Shown here piece after piece: positions 25,276-36,395 of a stretch of DNA of 64,000 nt. Made by a program: the position numbers and the translations under genes. The stretch spans positions 6,510,001 to 6,574,000 of the forward strand of contig NW_023503972.1 in the NCBI RefSeq assembly GCF_014529535.1, in the 5' to 3' direction. Positions within the stretch are counted from its first letter, which is position 1. Each line of letters opens with the position of its first letter. The notes under the pieces are model-generated. The model was not told the DNA's origin and ran no database searches. It saw nothing but the letters and a program-made list of their open reading frames with translations. This DNA comes from Bradysia coprophila. Its lineage: Eukaryota > Arthropoda > Insecta > Diptera > Sciaridae.

Positions 25276-25312
25276 TATTTAAGACGAGCTACATGTGATC
25301 AACAATATCAGT
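25276..25312 (+). promoter_or_regulatory. Core promoter of pacifastin paralog 2
   Basis: TATTTAAG box at 25276-25283 and TATCAGTCTTT initiator at 25306-25316, about 33 bp apart. The probable transcription start is near 25309, 67 bp before the ATG. Confidence 0.7.
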
Positions 25313-25375
25313 CTTTAGAGACACACCCGGAGGTGAAGATCTATCTTAGTAACTATAAATTCGCAACTTGTTACA

Positions 25376-26103
25376 ATGTTAGTTTTTTATATTTTTGCCT
25401 CGTTGTTGTTGCTGGCATCTGGAACATGTAAGTGAAAATATTGACTCAAGTTTTTGGATTTTTCCATTTCCTTTGTGGAAAAATAGATCATTCAAAACGA
25501 AATGAAACCGCGTCAATTGAACTGAAGTTTTTCATTTAAGATAAATGTTAAATATTAAATTAATTTCAATTAATCAATTGCCAATTAAATCCTGATGTTA
25601 AATGGGTCGATTTGGTCAATGACCTGGAATCATCAGTTGTGTGGAAGTGGAAGATAGACGAACTTTTCTTATTTATTTTATTGTTTAAATTTTGACAGCT
25701 GCAATAAAATGCAAACCAGGCCATACGTATAACGATGGATGCAACGATTGCACTTGTACCGATAAAGGTGATGGATATGCATGTACACTGATGTTGTGCG
25801 AGGGTAATCCCATATTTTGTGACAGTAAGTGTGCTGACTAACTTTAACTCGAGCCTCATTTAATATTTCAACACAGACGTTCGTATCTGCCACGTCTTAG
25901 ATATTTTTTGACCTTGTGGTGGCACTAAATTCACATTCATTCAAAAAACCTTCTTTTAATTAGCTCGTGGAACCACACGTACATGTCGAATTGGCCACCG
26001 CTACTTTGATGGATGTAATTGGTGCACTTGTCTCGACGGGCGACAATTTACTTGCGAGGAAAAGGCATGTTTCTATAATCCAGTTGTCTGCTATGTTCGA
26101 TGA
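25376..26103 (+). CDS. Pacifastin-type serine protease inhibitor, two domains (paralog 2)
   Basis: Exons 25376-25427, 25699-25824 and 25964-26103 encode 105 residues, with exon lengths (52, 126, 140) identical to paralog 1. Signal peptide MLVFYIFASLLLLASGT. Domain 1: CKPGHTYNDGCNDCTC then GDGYACTLMLC. Domain 2: CRIGHRYFDGCNWCTC then QFTCEEKAC. Domain 2 has E-E in place of the usual C-T-x-K/R, so its reactive site may have changed. An AATAAA starts three bases behind the stop. The gene points away from paralog 1 and toward paralog 3. Confidence 0.92.
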
Positions 26104-26105
26104 TC

Positions 26106-26111
26106 AATAAA
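26106..26111 (+). terminator. Poly(A) signal of pacifastin paralog 2
   Basis: AATAAA starting three bases after the TGA stop. A very short 3' UTR is implied. Confidence 0.6.
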
Positions 26112-26597
26112 GTCTCGAACCTCTGCCACCACTTTACGTTTCAATTTTTGAATTAGACAAGACATTGAATGTAAATATATTTTACTCAATAAAAAGTTAA
26201 CAACAAAACTTCGGAAGTCAATTCAACTCTAGCTGCACGAGCCAACGCAAAGGAAACCTAATTCTAATTTTCCTTCTGTTCTTCTGTCTTTGATAGAGTA
26301 AGTGTTCAGAAAGAAAAACTTGAATTAACTAAGTCTCCTTTGTCTCACTGTATGTGTAGCTAAAGAGTAACTATCGTCAAAAAATTTCGCAGTAGGTGTT
26401 TTCGCATCGTTGTGTGAGTATATATCTATCAAAATGTGTCACCTAACGACAAAATTTCATCCTTTACACATTAACCGTGAATGCAAGGCTGTAAACTTTG
26501 AGGAGGTCACGCAGATACAGATACGCGGGTGACACACCATAGGTGATGATAAAATGGCCGATTTCATACAAAAATTGATAATTCTCATCACCTTGAT

Positions 26598-26973
26598 CAA
26601 TGAACGTCAACACAAGGTATGGTCGAATGTCAAACTTTGTATAGAGCACGGCAGAGTAAAAGTAAACCTGGCAGGAGCGGTTCATTATTGAAACGTCAAA
26701 TGAGGGACCTAATACACTGTATGAAAATGAACTCAAATGAACACTGACATAAGTTGAAAAATTTTATTCGCAAAAAACATACGGCTACTAGATTATTCAG
26801 GTCCCTAGTCAAACAAGCGCTCCTGCCTGGGTTACTTTTACTCTGCCGTGGCGGAGGACATAGCGATTTCATATTAAGAAACTCACCTCTCATGAGAGGT
26901 GAGTTTGTTTATATAAAATCGCTACATCCTCCGGTTTGTATGAATAGACCATACCTGGTTTATACTTTCATTG
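26598..26973. mobile_element. MITE family F (CAATGAA ends), copy 1, nested
   Basis: Starts CAATGAACGTCAACACAAGG and ends CCTGGTTTATACTTTCATTG. Exact 8-bp target duplication ACCTTGAT at 26590-26597 and 26974-26981. Inside it lie the family G element and a perfect 28-bp palindrome around ctctcatgagag. The CAATG end and 8-bp duplication fit hAT. Confidence 0.85.
26647..26850. mobile_element. MITE family G (CACGGCAGAGTAAA ends), copy 1, innermost
   Basis: CACGGCAGAGTAAAAGTAAAC at the left and TACTTTTACTCTGCCGTG at the right. The body contains a block, starting cagtgtt and running through catttgagttcattttcat on the reverse strand, that is shared with the copies at 27308 and 37330. No clear target duplication at this copy. 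Confidence 0.8.
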
Positions 26974-27307
26974 ACCTTGATGATGTGGTGAATTTTTTTT
27001 ACATGTAAAATTATCAGAAGTGGTGTGTTCCCGCGTATCTAATAAAATGGCGATCTGCGTGACCTCCCCAAGTTTACAGGAAAAGTTGAAAGGGATCCTG
27101 TTATTTTTCCTAAAAAAGCATTTTAGCATGCGTTAGGAACGAAGCTCTTCCTAAATGACGTTGGAAATAAGTGACGAGGTCGCGATATTTCAACACTAGT
27201 AAGGAAAATAGGGAAAATACATAAATCGAGTAAATTTCATTTGATTTTGCTGATTTCTGTTTTATTAGAAAAGTAAATAAAGGTAAAGATCACGTCAGAG
27301 CGCTGAT

Positions 27308-27476
27308 TTGACTGGGGACGGGACCTGAATAATCTAGTACCCCTTATTTTTTTCGAGTAAACTTTTTCAATTTATGTCAGTGTTCATTTGAGTTCATTTT
27401 CACACAGTGTATTAGGTCCCTTATTTGACGTTTCGAAAATGAATCGCTCCTGCCTTGGTTATTTTACTCTGCCGTG
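27308..27476. mobile_element. MITE family G, copy 2, left end missing
   Basis: It runs from gggacctgaataatct through the shared body to TTTTACTCTGCCGTG. The left terminal repeat is not recognisable. Confidence 0.7.
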
Positions 27477-28065
27477 TAAAGGCGCAATATAATCAACGAG
27501 TACGTACGGGTGTAAATACTGGTTCAAACGTGGCTTACGGCATTAATTTGCATTGATCTATTAAATTCCATTACGGTGTAATTCGCAACATTAGACAAGG
27601 CTGGTATTAATTATCCCACACGACTTTCATTAAATTTTTATTGAATAATAGTGGACATAAAAAGTCATACCGCCACTTCATGGACTCACAACTGCGAGTC
27701 GTGCAAAGTGTAATACTAAATCAGTTTTAAAAATTTACTCAAAAAACGTGACTCACCTTTTTGACTAAAGAATCTTACTTGGCAATTGAACAATGATGGA
27801 AATGGCTTCGCCTCGGATCGGTCAATTTCACACAAGAAGTACCATTTCTATCATTAGTCCCATTGGTAAGTAATGTAATATTATCGAACATTTTGAACCC
27901 AACAACATGGATCTAATTTCTAAGCTTTTGGAATGGAAAGACGATGCTGCGAAAATTGTTTTTTTTTATTCCGAAAACAGTTTTACATTCGAAATTTTGC
28001 GAAATTTCCGAGGAAATTTCAGTTTAAAATCTGATATGGCCATCAAAAGACCTTAACTTCCTCGG

Positions 28066-28913
28066 TCATCTCACGTAGCAGACAACTGGATTGTCGATGC
28101 ACCCCTTCAACGTGCAGATGTATCCTAGTCCCTTGTTGCAGGTGCACCAGTTACATCCATCGAAGTAGCTGTGGCCGTCTTGACATTGAACTGTGGTGCC
28201 TCTGGCTATTAAAATTTACAAAAAATCGCGGGGAGTTTAAAACATTTTACTTTTAAATATAAATTGATCAGCATGTTGCGACAATATAAGGGTGAGGAAA
28301 TACAGGAAAAGGCTCGTGTTAGACTACATACTTACTGTCACAAAATATGGGATTATCCTCGCAGTACTTCAATGTACACGCATATCCATCACCTTCACAA
28401 GTACAAGTGCACTCGTTGCAACCATCATTATATTTATGACCTGGTGTGCATTTCACAGCAGCTGTCGAAAAAGAAAAAAATCGATGAAATTATGTATTAG
28501 GAACCTGCTCCAAGCAATAATATTGAATGAAATTTCGAGGTGACCAGTGCTATGAAAAACCTTTTATGAGCGCTGAAATAGTTTACTATTGTCATATGAT
28601 AGGGAAAGTCGAGGCTTGCCAGCTTCATTGCATAAGCGACAAAGGGAAAACATATTTAGCTGAATGACAAGCGAACTGCCAGGAATTTAAAATGTCAGTT
28701 TGCATTACCTAGGTTAATAAGTCTTTCCTATTTTCTTATGCCATATAACTAATTATCAAAAATTGAAAAAAATGCATTTCAAACGACATGGATTACTTTT
28801 GTTGTTTTACTTTTCCATAAATAAACACAAAAATGTAGAAACTTGAGTCAATATTTTTACTTACATGTTCCAGATACCAGAAGCATCGAAACGAAAATGT
28901 AGAAAATAAACAT
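28066..28913 (-). CDS. Pacifastin-type serine protease inhibitor, two domains (paralog 3)
   Basis: Exons 28913-28865, 28461-28336 and 28205-28066 encode 104 residues. The second and third exon lengths (126, 140) and the intron phases equal the other two paralogs, while the signal exon is one codon shorter. Signal peptide MFIFYIFVSMLLVSGT. Domain 1: CTPGHKYNDGCNECTC, then TCEGDGYACTLKYC, which has one cysteine more than the six-cysteine pattern. Domain 2: CQDGHSYFDGCNWCTC then YICTLKGC. All three proteins end VVCYVR. The odd cysteine could be unpaired or allow a dimer (inference). Confidence 0.92.
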
Positions 28914-28992
28914 TTTACTTAGCAAAAAGCAAGATCAAAGTAATGTGTGTGCTGATAATATTGGCTTCCCAACAAAGCGAGTTAACTTACAC

Positions 28993-29028
28993 ACTGGTGC
29001 TGGTGTGAACATCACTGGGGTTTAAATA
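28993..29028 (-). promoter_or_regulatory. Core promoter of pacifastin paralog 3
   Basis: TATTTAAAC box at 29020-29028 and a CCAGTG initiator-like site near 28995, about 33 bp apart, as in the two paralogs. Confidence 0.55.
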
Positions 29029-29174
29029 CACTCTCGATTCAGGTGCGATCATTTCTCTTTATAGACTCGTACGACGTACATTTACTACTTAGGTTTGTAT
29101 CAGCAAGGAAAAAATGTCATTCAGTTTGTTCAATATCTTATTTGAATACAGGTCTTTTATTATGCTTCATATTC

Positions 29175-29245
29175 TCGTTTCCTTACAACATGTTTGGAAT
29201 GAGTACCAGTGAAAATATTGACTCAATTGCAGATTTTTCCGCTCG
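29175..29245 (+). pseudogene. Possible relic of a fourth pacifastin gene (exon 1/intron 1)
   Basis: The sequence around 29186-29240 (TTACAACATG, a shortened GGAATGAGTACC, then GTGAAAATATTGACTCAA and GATTTTTCC) resembles paralog 2 from its start codon through the first 60 bp of intron 1, with most of the signal exon deleted. No downstream domain exon was found. Confidence 0.4.
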
Positions 29246-29677
29246 ACAATAACAAATTGAAATTGTCGCCGACGCGTGATCTGAAACTTTTCCATTGTTT
29301 GCCAAACAAGAATACTTTTTTTGAAAACAGCTTACAATTGATTCAGATCAATGCACTCTAACCAGGCTCCAGAACTGAATTTTTTTGAGGGCCTGCGGAT
29401 AGAGGGGAAATCACTCAAAAGAGCTGCGAATCGAGTGGTTTGTCCCTTGCTGCATGCAGTGTATATACAACCCCATACTAAACTGATAACAAAATTCGTC
29501 AAAATACGTCAAGCATGTATGAAATGGCTGGCAGACAGCTTCATTTCTGCCTTACTGGATATGTATTTTCTCACATACAAAAGACACGAATAGTCACTAT
29601 AAATAGTATGTATACATGACAGACGTTGGAATATACAATGAAAGTAGATAAGTAGGTATGACCAGTCCATACAAGTC

Positions 29678-29789
29678 GGAGCACATACGGATTTGCATGG
29701 CGCCACCTCAAACGAACTCATTTCTAGTGGAAATTTGCACTAGAAATGAGTTCGTTTGAGGTGGCGCCATGCAAATCCGTATGTGCTCC
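29678..29789. repeat. Perfect hairpin with two 52-bp arms
   Basis: Arms 29678-29729 and 29738-29789 are exact reverse complements by eye, separated by an 8-base loop (GAAATTTG). They begin GGAGCACATACGG and end CCGTATGTGCTCC. Confidence 0.9.
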
Positions 29790-29926
29790 CAATGAAAGTA
29801 TAGAACAGGTATGGTCGATCAGCGAATTGTCAAAATAATATGAAAATGAGTGCGTTTAAGTACGAAAATCAAATTTTTATGTCCTCCGGATGGACAATAG
29901 ACCATACCTGGTTTACACTTTCATTG
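29790..29926. mobile_element. MITE family F, copy 3, inserted into copy 2
   Basis: A 137-bp element CAATGAAAGTATAG...TTACACTTTCATTG with exact 8-bp target duplication TGTGCTCC at 29782-29789 and 29927-29934. It has landed at the edge of the hairpin. Confidence 0.88.
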
Positions 29927-30173
29927 TGTGCTCCGGCTAGAACAAATTTGAACGTTTGGCCATACCTATCTATTTACTTTCATTGGGAATATACATATCC
30001 GAAGTAAGGTAGAAATGAAGCTGTCTGCCGGCATTTGACAATTATCTATTAATCTTATCCTACAAAAATCGCCTAAAATTGTATAATCAGAATTTCACGA
30101 ACTGTGCAGTAGGTAGACTTACCCTATGCTAAATTTCCAATTTCAGGTTCAGTCAGCACACAGTTTATAGTCA

Positions 30174-30726
30174 AAACAAACGAGGCATTGAAAACGTGTC
30201 CTATCCTATTTTTCTATTCTATTTTTCCTGACAAAATTTTCGAAACTGTCAAAAATGAAGTTAAAACTTTTTCTATTAGAGTCAGTTGAAATTTTCTGTC
30301 GTGAAGTGACAGTTTTGACATTGACATTTTCGACGTTGTCATTTTTGACATCTCAAAAATTTCGTCATAACAGTCATAACATCAATTGAAAACGTGAACT
30401 GTACCTTGTCTTAAAACAATTAATTTTGAATAACATTACAATATTATCGTAAATATTAGAACAAGTATACGATAACACTGTAATATTTTTCAAAATTGTT
30501 TCAAGACAAGTTTTGTGTACAGTTCACGTTTTCAATTGAGGTTATGACAAAAATTTTCAGATGTCAATAATGACAACATCAAAAATGTCAATGTCAAAAC
30601 TGTCACTTCACGACAAACAGTTTCGATATGGTTTGACGGGTTTGACCGGTTTGACTCTAAAATCGCGACTGCTGCATCTGTCAATGAAAACTAGGACCAA
30701 AACACGTTTTCAATGCCTCGTTTGTT
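30174..30726. mobile_element. Large foldback element of about 550 bp
   Basis: AACAAACGAGGCATTGAAAA at the left is mirrored by TTTTCAATGCCTCGTTTGTT at the right. The arms are rich in GTCAAAACTGTC-type motifs and run most of the way to a centre near 30460. Short open frames inside are by-products of the repeat. Confidence 0.75.
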
Positions 30727-30779
30727 GTGAGCATTATCTCGTTGTTTGGAAAATTCCTCAAAAGCCAGTAAAAAAGTGA

Positions 30780-33700
30780 CATGTTGGAGTTTCACCCGAG
30801 TAAAGGAAATCTGGAACAAATATGTGATTCAAAGTTCAATTTTATCGATTAATCGAGTCGATGGTCATATATTTGTAAATTATGTTGACAAATGACTTTT
30901 AAAAAGAAAATCCTCTGAGGATTTTCCCATAGTTTTCCACGGATTTTCAGACGATTTTTCACTGATTCTGAATGGATTTTCAAAGGATATTTTTCAATTT
31001 TCAAGGATTTTTTCTCCTTACTTGATTTTCTGATCTTCTATGATTTTGCAGATTTTCTATCTGTCCATGAATTTGAGTATTTTCTCTTGTAAAATTTTGA
31101 AGAATTTTCTTTTGACTGATGAAGCATTTTCTATGATTATTCGCCCATCGCGAATTATTGTTGAGAAAATTCTCAAGCGGTTTCTGCAAGTTCAATATTA
31201 AATGACGCCGCACCGTAAGGACACAAATCACTTCAAAACTCTTCCCTTTTCAATCTTTCTACGTCTTCAATTCAAAATGCCTTCAATATCGCATGCCATA
31301 AAAGTGTTGTTATCGACGAGAATCAATTAAGTTGCCACATCACACACAAAAGTCGTGCCTCCACAACACAACAACAACTCGAATTTCTTTTGAATCCTAA
31401 AAATCAAAATTGGCCCATAAAAAAGTTGTAAAACAAAATATGAGCAAAATCCACTCCAAAACAACCCCATCAAATTATGTGTAACATATACATGACTTAC
31501 ACGCATACTTTTGCATTAATTCAACTTTTACTGCCGAATTCACCTGTTTGCATTATAACATTTCGAAATTCGCTGTGCCTCAAGCCAACAACGGGGGGTA
31601 GTTGAAAAAGACTTTTGAGTAGAACCGAATAATAGTTTATATCCTCTGACATCGTTGATAACATTTTCCCACACGACACACCGCACATTTTATGCATACA
31701 CGCTACCAAAAATACCCACCGAACGCAACATAAGCCACACAACAGTTTTATAGGTTTTGTGGCCGCTACGCGCCATCTACCCCTTTCCCCCGCCTGATAT
31801 TTCGACTATTATGAATTGTGTATCTCTCTATACACTTTCTATCGCAGTACAGACGGAGAGGCAATACACGAAGCATTATTATGATGGGATTTACATTTGA
31901 AGCAATTTTATTATTATAGTTTGTTTGACTGAAAAATAAAACTGTTTGATTTTTTACGATTCGATATATTTATATATATGCGATGCCACACCATATGTGG
32001 AGGCTGTAAAAGTTGATACCTTTATTTTTTTCGACTTTAGTGGATGGCAACAAAATAACGGTTCGGTTTATACACACACATCACAGTGCGGTGGGGTGGG
32101 TAAAAATATATATTTACGTAACTACCAATAATAATAATAATACTTACATGAAACTGAATAAGGCGCGCACACCATAGGTGATGTATATTTTAAGTTTATG
32201 GGGTTAACATCAACGATATTTTTATGCGCCAATATCCCAAAATGTCTTTATTGATTCAGGATTTTTTGGTTGTTCTGTTGCTTAATGTACAGGAAACGAC
32301 GGAAGCACACACATACGGGGTATACGAAGCCTATGTTGAGTGGATCTTTCGTTGTGGAATCAGTAATTTATTTAAAGTATTTTTTCATTGGGCTCTAAGC
32401 TTAGAGTGGGTCTAATTTTACATTTTATTTTATCTGTTATGGAAGATGGTGCACCATGTGGGATCCTCAAATTTTGGGAACCAACACGCTACTACCTTAA
32501 GACTACATAACTAACGTGGATATATCAAAGAACTCTTTATTTTAGTTGACTTCACTTTAAATAACAATTTTATTGAAAATAAATATTGAATAGCCACAGA
32601 AAAGTCCAAAAATGCTTCATACCCGATCTCACTCTTATCAATAATAAATGAATAGCCGCACAAAAAACCTCAAAAAAGCGAAAAGCAAACGAAAGAAAGG
32701 TATAAAATTTCGTCGACTCGGGGTGGACTTCCGCTAAAGTCGCTCCAACCCTTTGCAGTGAAACTTATCCAAGGATGTTTTTACATGTTATGGTACTACA
32801 GAGGCTAGGCTTTCTCACCATACATACCATGTATCGGATTTATGTCACTGCAGCCGGTCAGTGACTTGGGAAAATCACCTATTTTTTCACCTAAAATGAT
32901 TGATATCACCAACAGGTCAACATGGACCTGGTGGTGTGTATATTCAAAATGTGCGTCTCTTCAAGGCCGACAAGCCTAGCTAAAAAAGTTTTTTTCCTAA
33001 AACGGTTTTACTCGACTAATCGCGAGAAAACGATTTTGGGCCCCTTTCGGCAGACCCTTACTTCATAACCTCGAGCGTCGACAACAAAATAAAGTTCACC
33101 AAACGTAGTACTACGTTTTACTCTCAAAAGCTCAACGAATCGAATGAACTATTAGTCAATAATGTCTGTGACCCCTTGTCCCAAAATGTCTGATTTTGTT
33201 CGATGTTTTGGCGATATCACTCTGAATAATACTTGAAGTCCAGAACGGAATCCAAATAAAAAACCAAAAAATTCTAGAACTGGGAAGATGGTGGACCACA
33301 TGAGGTTTGGTAACTAACATGCTAACACCTCAATAATACGAAATGTCCAGAAGATAACCCACAAAACCCTAGAAATCCTTCAAAGTCCTAAAGTTCTAGG
33401 ACTGGAAAGATAGTGGGCCATGAAGAGTGGTGCAACTGTGTGAACCATCATTATCTGGTCTAGCGGGTCACGACTGAATCAAGTAAAGTTATTTCCACGG
33501 TTCTTCGCAGACAACCCTTCCAGGATCAAATAAATGAGAGTAACAGCTCACAATCGTCACTTATGTAACATCATTTATCGACTCAATAGGCTACATCGGC
33601 AACACTAACTAGTGTGGATATAATAATGTTTGACGAAATGAACATTCAACGTTAAGAATTTATTTAGCGTCTAATGCTTGCGTCCGCGGAGGGATTTTCC

Positions 33701-34212
33701 AATGGAATCAGCTTTATAGTTGCGTCTAGCGAGATAAATATGACGTTGTTTCTTTGTGTTAGATTTTGTTTTATTTATTTGTTGTTTTGTTGCGTAAAAT
33801 ACCCTACGTTTCTACGGAAAAATTTGTTCATCTTCGATGGGTATTATGTCTCACGTCATTACCTTGTGATACAATTATCGAAAATAAAAATTTTCCCGAC
33901 AGATGCGTAATGTATCAACGAGCAATACCCTCTCTAGCAATCAAACTAGCAATCGAACTTGACACAGAGAGCTGAGAGTTTTTGCTAGAGATAGTATTGA
34001 TCAACGAGCCTATTGGGGTGAATAATAACAGTACACTTTTCACAATATATCTATGTGTATGACCATAGCACTCTCAAACACCGAAGCTGACTTTGACACC
34101 ACTAAATTAGAAGGCCAAAATCAAATCGAGTTGGCGAGCTATGGTATCAGTGATTGGTAATTGTTTTGAAACATTGAAATCATCAATTATAACGTCTCTG
34201 CTGCATCAATCT
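30780..34212. other. Gene-free stretch
   Basis: No supported gene. The stretch has low-complexity 'gattttc' repeats at 30910-31060, pieces of the degenerate repeat also found in the P450 intron (32440-33420, opposite orientation), and a family E fragment at 34085-34130. Confidence 0.5.
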
Positions 34213-35575
34213 CTATGGTTTAAAATTTTGTAAAACGTTGAACAAGGTGTACGACGAATTTAAAATCTGCAATAAAAGTATTGCCATCACTAAACTGGTA
34301 AAATGTTTATGCGCAACCCACCGTACCCGAACAAATGATTCCAAAGTCAACGGATACAATTTACCGATTAGCATCTCATGCGATTGCTTTAAATATTCGC
34401 CGAAAATGATAATGCATTTCTTGGTCGCATGTGACTGCTCGACCCAATTGGATTCAAATAGATTGTAAGTAAGTTCACCACTCGACAACATGATCTCATT
34501 GCCGAAATACGTTATCATAAACAGTTCAGCAATGCAGTAAATGAGCGAATACATCTGAACTAAGCGTTGCACAAGGTTGACACTGATGTCCTACAAATTA
34601 ATCAAGTATTCGAATAAGTTCAAAGGTGTGGGAATCGGAGGTGATTATACGAATGCCAAGCAATAAATTGCACTGCAAACACAGATGGCACTGGTGGCGA
34701 ATTGCAATAGAAATAGTTTCGATAAAAAGCATTCCACTTCGTCGATTAATCTGGAAATATTTTTTACATTTTTCAACAGGCGGGATAGTATTTGGCATAC
34801 AGACCCTCTTATGTGAAGGTGATCTTTTATCGACTGGACTAAGTCCCGCTGAAAAATGATCTGTCGTTCCTTTTTCGACATTTTTGAGTTACTGTCATCG
34901 TCATCCGAGATTCGTCCCATGTTTCTTATTTCAGTTCCAAGAATTCTATATCTTAAGGAGCAATGCAGCAATAAATACCAAATTAATGCGGAGGCATAAA
35001 CTATCGTCAGGAACGAGAGCATATTTTCGGTAAGAAAGAAAACGTACGTCAGCCAGAATCCAATTTCACTATTTTTCCAATCCAATGGAAACGCAATGTC
35101 CACAATAATTCGTTTTTGTTTACCAATAAAGGGGAAAATTGAATTTCCCGAAATAGCCCCGGCAGTAGCATAGGAGAATATAACAATAAATTTGATTAAT
35201 TTTTCCACTTTCTCACTGAATAACGTGAACGATTCATCATTGCGAATTGTTAACACACAAATTCGATTTAGCAATCCCATAATTTGGTCTTCTTTCCAGA
35301 TCATCATCCAAATTCTAGTCGTCAAAACTACAATAATGATGGATGATTCCGCTAAGAAAATTCGTTCATCCAGTGTTTCTCGTAACCGCTCCAATCGCGA
35401 ATGAAGCGAGAAAAAGCAAATAGTAAATAAAGTAGAATGACTTTAATCTGCGTTTACCAACTGTAGCCCTATCTTGTCCATGCCAGATGCCGATACGACG
35501 AAATAAAGAAATCATTCCGTCAATCACTCTATGAATTCGAATGGAATGCATCCTTGAGTAAACGTTGAGTAGCAA
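34213..35575 (-). CDS. Insect odorant receptor (7tm_6), with one apparent frameshift
   Basis: Four segments (35575-34805, 34750-34651, 34590-34327, 34266-34213) give about 396 residues, normal for an odorant receptor. These are inverted-topology membrane proteins that form ligand-gated cation channels with Orco in antennal neurons. Seven hydrophobic stretches can be traced. The conserved C-terminal region is present: GELTYNLFESNW, IGKLYPLTLESF, then ILNSSYTLFNVLQ as the last exon, with the usual phase-0 intron before it. The N-terminal part (MLLNVYSRM... to FAIGAVTRNT) and the following part (LDERIFLAESS...) lie in different frames near 35365-35390, with no plausible intron between them. The total is one base too long. 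It may be a young pseudogene or an assembly error. Confidence 0.82.
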
Positions 35576-36190
35576 ACGGTTGATCGACTATTGAAACGAC
35601 TGATTTGTTTCCTGTATGCTTTTGGTATCACACCTATATGCGATGCATCAATAACACCCTACCAATAATAACCTCATACTATCGCCTTAGGTAAATTATT
35701 TTAGATTGTGACAACAGGGTAGTTGCGGGAATGGATCACAAAAATCATCTTTTACACCTTTTTAAATATTTTCGTAAATTACTATAATTCCTTCGACTTG
35801 AAGTGTACTTAGTTACTGTAATTTACGACACCATTTTTCAGGTAATTTTCTTTAAATTTACAGTATTTCTATCTCTGAAATATGTCGAAAATCTCCTAAA
35901 ATTTCATTTAAAAGTGTTCAGACTTTTTTGATTCGTTAGAAAGACTCAGGACAGTGTGGAAATGGATAAAACTTGAAGTGAAGCTAAATCGAAAATATGG
36001 CGAAATTGCTTATTATTTTGCAAAGTTACCGTGCTAAGGGTTCAAAAATATCTAAAAAATTCGTTCTAGCAATGCGTTCAGCGCCAACAGGGCCGCGCTC
36101 AGAATGTTTTAATTAGGTCACTGATAGTCTACATAAGACATTCAAACATAGCTCTCATATAAGAATAGTTTTTGAGCACTACAACATTCT

Positions 36191-36395
36191 TTTTCATGCT
36201 TCGGGGCCGAAAATGAGGGCAATTTTTTGAATTTTCTCGGGTTTCCGGCCCTCTGCATGAAAACTTACATGTGCACCTGTTTGGGACGGTTGATTTAAGG
36301 CACTTTCGCTTGTAAGCCTCACTTCGTTCGGCCTACAATCCGCGAAATTGCCTAAAATCAATCGTCCAAAACAGGTACACAAATAACCATTAATG
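36191..36395. mobile_element. MITE family H (cggggccgaaaatgag), copy 1
   Basis: Shares tttttcatg..tcggggccgaaaatgag with 42141-42321. An inner inverted repeat pairs CCTGTTTGGGACGGTTG with CAATCGTCCAAAACAGG around CACTTTCGC/GCGAAATTG. Confidence 0.65.

Larger units (their letters stand above)
26489..27079. mobile_element. Outer foldback element of a three-level nest
   Basis: CTGTAAACTTTGAGGAGGTC at 26489 is mirrored by GACCTCCCCAAGTTTACAG ending at 27079. The arms continue inward for over 100 bp with scattered mismatches. Its interior is interrupted by the family F element at 26598-26973. Confidence 0.75.
29636..29985. mobile_element. MITE family F, copy 2 (host of copy 3)
   Basis: Starts CAATGAAAGTAGATAAGTAG and ends CTATTTACTTTCATTG, with exact 8-bp target duplication GGAATATA at 29628-29635 and 29986-29993. 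It contains a perfect hairpin (29678-29789) and another family F copy. Confidence 0.88.
29521..30036. mobile_element. Outer foldback around nested family F elements
   Basis: GGCTGGCAGACAGCTTCATT on the left is mirrored by AATGAAGCTGTCTGCCGGC on the right, over about 40 bp. The family F element at 29636-29985 lies inside it. Confidence 0.65.

Noticed and set aside
30561-30779. 72-codon open frame
   Set aside because: It falls in one arm of the 550-bp foldback and is made of its GTCAAAACTGTC-type repeats.
31521-31742. 73-codon Cys-containing minus frame that could pass for a small secreted protein
   Set aside because: No signal peptide pattern with a cleavage site, no splice partner and no regular cysteine spacing.
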